A program made the translations under genes and the position numbers. This document shows, piece after piece, positions 62,301 through 64,000 of a stretch of 64,000 bases of DNA. Source of the stretch: Lineus longissimus (Eukaryota > Nemertea > Pilidiophora > Heteronemertea > Lineidae); assembly GCF_910592395.1 (NCBI RefSeq), contig NC_088309.1, positions 3,226,501-3,290,500 on the forward strand, given 5' to 3'. The notes under the pieces are model-generated. The model searched no databases and had not been told where the DNA came from. It saw nothing but the letters and a program-made list of their open reading frames with translations. The number at the start of each line of letters is the position of its first letter. Within the stretch, counting starts at the first letter, position 1.

Positions 62301-64000
62301 ATAACTAACCTGTGCATATTATCCCGTTTCCAGTGAAACCATTTTTACAAGAACATGTGAATGATCCTGCCGGTGTATTGGTGCATATGCCGTTCGTCCT
62401 GTCGCAGTTGTGTGTATTCGCAGTGCATTCGTTGATATCTGATAAACAAGAATGATATACTTCAGATATACTTCCGCTGAATAATCTTCTCACAGTAAAT
62501 TGTGCGGATTCTTTGAGTTCTGTCGCAGTTGTGGTATTTGAGGTGCATCCGAGGTATGCGAGGTGCATTCGAAGTAAAGACCATTACAGTACTGTCTTTT
62601 GTTAGGTTTGCAACCTACGGGTCCATGATGTAAAGCGAAAATATCGATGTGTTTTGTTCACAATTACAAATGATGGGGTGGGAAGGTCATCAACTATATG
62701 AAAAACGTTCATTGTTCTGTGTTCAATTGTAAACCTCTTCTTATCTCATTGAAGAGAAACACCACGAAATACAAGAAAAGCCTTAATACCTTATAAATCC
62801 TCATGTATACCCTAATAGCATTAGTAAACTTTAGAAACTTCTGGCTTGGGATTCAGTACCTACCTGTGCATGTTCTCCCGTTTCCAGTGAAACCACTTTT
62901 ACAAGAACACGTGAATGATCCTGCCGGTGTATTGGTGCATATGCCGTTCGTCCTGTCGCAGTTGTGTGTATTCGCAGTGCATTCGTTGATATCTGATACA
63001 CAAGACTGATATACTTCAGATATACTTCCACTGAATAATCTTCTCACAGTAAATTTTGCAGATTCTTTGAGTTCTGTCGCACTTGTGGTAGGTATTTGAG
63101 GTGCATCCGAGGTATTCGAGGTGCATTCGAAGTAAAGACCATTAACAGTACTGTCTTTTGTTAGGTTTGCAACCTACGGGTCCATTATGTAAAGCGAAAA
63201 TATCGATGTGTCTTGTTCACAATTACAAATGATGGGGTTGGAGGTCATCAACTATATGAAAAACGTTCATTGTTCTGTGTTCAATTGTAAACCTCTTCTT
63301 ATCTCATTGAAGACAAACACAACAAAATACAAGAAAAGCCTTAATACCTTATAAATCCTCATGTATACCCTAATAGCACTAGTAAACTTTAGAAACTTCT
63401 GGCTAGGGATTCAATACCTACCTGTGCATGTTCTCCCGTTTCCAGTGAAACCACTTTTACAAGAACATGTGAATGATCCTGCCGGTGTATTGGTGCATAT
63501 GCCGTTCGTCCTGTCGCAGTTGTGTGTATTCGCAGTGCATTCGTTGATATCTGATAAACAAGAATGATATACTTCAGATATACTTCCGCTGAATAATCTT
63601 CTCACAGTAAATTGTGCAGATTCTTTGAGTTCTGTCACAGTTGTGGTATTTGAGGTGCATCCGAGGTATTCGAGGTGCATTCGAAGTAAAGACCATTAAC
63701 AGTACTGTCTTTTGTTAGGTTTGCAACCTACGGGTCCATTATGTAAAGCGAAAATATCGATGTGTTTTGTTCACAATTACAAATGATGGGGTCGGAAGGT
63801 CATCAACTATATGAAAAACGTTCATTGTTCTGTGTTCAATTGTAAACCTCTTCTTATCTCATTGAAGAGAAACACCACGAAATACAAAAAAAGCCTTTAA
63901 TACCTTATAAATCCTCATGTATACCCTAATAACATTAGTAAACTTTAGAAACTTCTGGCTAGGGATTCAATACCTACCTGTGCATGTTCTCCCGTTTCCA
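38075..64000 (-). CDS. Giant multi-EGF, TSP1, LDLa type I membrane protein (C-terminal part)
   Basis: This is one minus-strand gene entering from the right edge. The window holds 50 EGF exons (49 complete, the last cut at 64000), then a TSP1 exon (39191-39373), an LDLa exon (38659-38805) and a terminal exon with the transmembrane helix and tail (38075-38394). Every extracellular exon is phase 1-1 and encodes one domain, so they splice together in any number. Most EGF domains have D-x-(N/D)-E-C at the start, six cysteines and a GFTGNG turn, the calcium-binding EGF pattern with the EGF_3-like GF-x-G-(N/D)-G motif. The predicted product is a long, calcium-stiffened surface rod. I do not know a named family with this order. 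The N-terminus, signal peptide and true EGF number lie outside. Joining of all exons in one transcript is inferred from phases, not shown. Confidence 0.88.
38659..38805 (-). CDS. LDL-receptor class A domain exon
   Basis: A phase 1-1 exon of 147 bases. Six cysteines in LDLa spacing run from CPVTGFFSC to DELNC. The acidic [15 protein letters not shown] end supplies the calcium-binding residues, though the usual S-D-E is replaced by F-D-E. It sits between the TSP1 exon and the membrane exon, followed by a short acidic linker (DDVLNDI). Confidence 0.9.
39191..39373 (-). CDS. Thrombospondin type 1 domain exon
   Basis: A phase 1-1 exon of 183 bases. It has the diagnostic [19 protein letters not shown] (W-x2-W-x2-W spacing shifted by one, then CSVTCG), the basic R-V-R-A-C strand, CPG and a terminal DCGP. 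The CSVTCG threonine is the usual O-fucosylation site and the tryptophans usual C-mannosylation sites; both modifications are family knowledge, not shown here. Confidence 0.93.
39878..41858 (-). CDS. Five unique EGF exons nearest the membrane side
   Basis: Exons 39878-40006, 40318-40446, 40788-40913, 41224-41349 and 41733-41858 are each phase 1-1 with one six-cysteine EGF domain. Unlike the array to the right, they differ strongly from one another, and their introns are unrelated. Three start with a calcium-binding type motif: DLDECR, DINECQ and GVDECA. The other two start DKNECS and NIKCS; the latter lacks the usual acidic pair and may not bind calcium. All end in (G/C)(F/Y)(T/N/I)G(N/D)G. 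They look like the older, stable part of the gene. Confidence 0.9.
41950..42045. repeat. Dispersed repeat fragment in an EGF-gene intron
   Basis: On the minus strand it reads GCGTTCTCAAACAATGGAGGGGAACACTGA, the same core as the copy at 36606-36785, here in the intron between EGF exons 41733-41858 and 42133-42264. The ends are not recognisable. Confidence 0.6.
42133..43578 (-). CDS. EGF cassette 1 (no tandem C units)
   Basis: Exons: A 42133-42264, B 42574-42702, D 43134-43259 and E 43453-43578. A ends [10 protein letters not shown] ends GNGIICT, D carries [10 protein letters not shown], and E starts [12 protein letters not shown] and has an FFC before the fifth cysteine. This is the simplest cassette, with B directly next to D. 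Its introns are the most diverged of the seven. The decayed half-exon near 42446 has lost its donor and part of its sequence. Confidence 0.88.
42768..42836 (-). pseudogene. Decayed 5' half of an EGF exon (relic type 1), first copy
   Basis: On the plus strand CTGTCGCAGTTGTG at 42784-42797 is followed by TATTTGAGGTGCATCCG, aligning with CTGTCGCAGTTGTG and TATTCGCAGTGCATTCG of the intact B exon (about 42663-42696). The cysteine codons are broken and there is no exon end. The same relic lies on the 5' side of every B and C exon, so it travels with the 555-bp unit. Confidence 0.7.
43925..46499 (-). CDS. EGF cassette 2 (two C units)
   Basis: Exons: A 43925-44056, B 44390-44518, C 44945-45073 and 45500-45628, D 46055-46180, E 46374-46499. 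The two C units are exactly 555 bases apart. In the intron just 5' of them the minus-strand text differs as FSESISEV and ISGSIPEV (tags used below, not coding). E has [11 protein letters not shown] instead of [11 protein letters not shown]. Confidence 0.9.
44241..44280 (-). pseudogene. Decayed 3' half of an EGF exon (relic type 2), representative copy
   Basis: The minus strand reads [13 protein letters not shown] followed by the donor GTAAAT, the last quarter of an EGF domain with its splice donor kept. Upstream text does not continue the domain and has no acceptor. Copies lie in each cassette between exons B and A (near 47162, 50639, 54666, 58133, 62161). The cassette 1 copy near 42446 has lost the donor. 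Confidence 0.7.
46846..49976 (-). CDS. EGF cassette 3 (three C units)
   Basis: Exons: A 46846-46977, B 47311-47439, C 47866-47994, 48421-48549 and 48976-49104, D 49531-49656, E 49851-49976. Spacing from the first C to D is exactly 555 three times. The intron tags read SES, GII, SIP in order along the plus strand. D has an N-K-V where the other cassettes mostly have N-T-V. Confidence 0.9.
50323..54004 (-). CDS. EGF cassette 4 (four C units)
   Basis: Exons: A 50323-50454, B 50784-50912, C 51339-51467, 51894-52022, 52449-52577 and 53004-53132, D 53559-53684, E 53879-54004. All C-to-C and C-to-D steps are exactly 555. The tags SES, GII, SIP repeat cassette 3, then a fourth unit with an F-I-C variant follows. 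The third C unit has NTLAG in place of NTPAG. Confidence 0.9.
54351..57471 (-). CDS. EGF cassette 5 (three C units)
   Basis: Exons: A 54351-54482, B 54815-54943, C 55366-55494, 55920-56048 and 56474-56602, D 57026-57151, E 57346-57471. Steps are 554, 554 and 552, so small intron deletions have accumulated. The first C starts DTNEC rather than DINEC; the last C carries the F-I-C variant also seen at the same position in cassette 4. Confidence 0.9.
57818..61498 (-). CDS. EGF cassette 6 (four C units)
   Basis: Exons: A 57818-57949, B 58282-58410, C 58834-58962, 59386-59514, 59941-60069 and 60497-60625, D 61053-61178, E 61373-61498. Steps are 552, 555, 556 and 556. The first C has the DTNEC variant shared with cassette 5. 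D has N-K-V as in cassette 3. E differs by one change near the fourth cysteine (L-C for F-C). Confidence 0.9.
61845..64000 (-). CDS. EGF cassette 7 (at least three C units, cut by the window edge)
   Basis: Exons: A 61845-61976, B 62310-62438, C 62864-62992 and 63422-63550, then C from 63978 into the right edge. Steps are 558 and 556. The acceptor of exon A reads TTAAG instead of the TTTAG of the other six copies; it is still AG but follows a slightly different tract. The gene and array continue to the right. Confidence 0.88.

Larger units (their letters stand above)
42133..64000. repeat. Nested tandem repeat: ~555-bp unit within ~1.8-4.0-kb cassette
   Basis: Distances between successive A exons are 1792, 2921, 3477, 4028, 3467 and 4027 bases. 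From cassette 2 on, differences between cassettes are close to multiples of 555, the length of one C exon plus its intron; cassette 1 is shorter again and lacks C units. The repeat includes introns, which read nearly identical between copies. Numerous small plus-strand open frames recur with the same period and are antisense by-products. Confidence 0.95.

Noticed and set aside
43073-63567. Repeated plus-strand open frames of about 68-72 codons with the same sequence every 555 bases
   Set aside because: They are antisense to EGF exons and their introns, and recur only because the DNA repeats. No splice or domain support.
42133-64000. Regular repeats as a CRISPR-like array
   Set aside because: The units are 555 bp with coding exons and introns in a eukaryotic gene; there are no short direct repeats with unique spacers.

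Overview
This is a stretch of a metazoan nuclear genome, not a bacterial or viral one. Every recognisable gene is split by short GT-AG introns, the products are animal families, and intergenic DNA is AT-rich with palindromic elements and minisatellites. The gene set and frequent GTAGGCCTAC-type motifs suggest a marine invertebrate, but I cannot fix the phylum from sequence alone. I built the gene models by hand: I translated exons, checked that intron phases join, and compared them with remembered family motifs.

Layout: (1) 1183-3074, minus: 5' half of a RUS1-family gene (RUSF1-like), running off the left edge. (2) 4802-6503, minus: complete four-exon MRPL16 with a mitochondrial presequence exon. 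(3) 7355-10269, minus: complete four-exon C2H2 zinc-finger gene with nine visible fingers. (4) 12790-21864, plus: complete 16-exon SLC13 Na+/carboxylate cotransporter, the only confident plus-strand gene. (5) 23706-29379, minus: complete six-exon flavin-containing monooxygenase. (6) 32265-34606, minus: six-exon, four-helix membrane protein that I do not recognise. (7) 38075-64000, minus: 3' part of a very large type I membrane protein gene. In N-to-C order it has many EGF domains, one TSP1, one LDL-receptor class A domain, a transmembrane helix and a proline-rich tail; its N-terminus lies beyond the right edge.

The most striking feature is the EGF array of gene 7. From 42133 to the right edge it is a tandem repeat of a tandem repeat. 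Exon-intron units of about 555 bp, each with one EGF exon, are repeated 0, 2, 3, 4, 3, 4 and at least 3 times inside a larger cassette of about 1.8 to 4.0 kb that itself recurs seven times. All exons are phase 1-1, so any number of units keeps the frame. Introns are almost as similar as exons, and decayed half-exons of the same EGF family lie in the introns. Sequence tags on individual units recur in the same order in neighbouring cassettes, recording duplication by unequal exchange.

Other non-genic structure includes three unrelated long palindromes (3911-4075, 11360-11420, 27910-28031), a four-copy dispersed repeat family with one TIR-like copy, a 42-bp minisatellite with alternating unit types (31540-31815), a degenerate minisatellite inside the FMO intron (28040-28735), and G and C homopolymer tracts. 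The housekeeping genes act in separate processes (mitochondrial translation, transport, xenobiotic oxidation, transcription), and I see no shared pathway.
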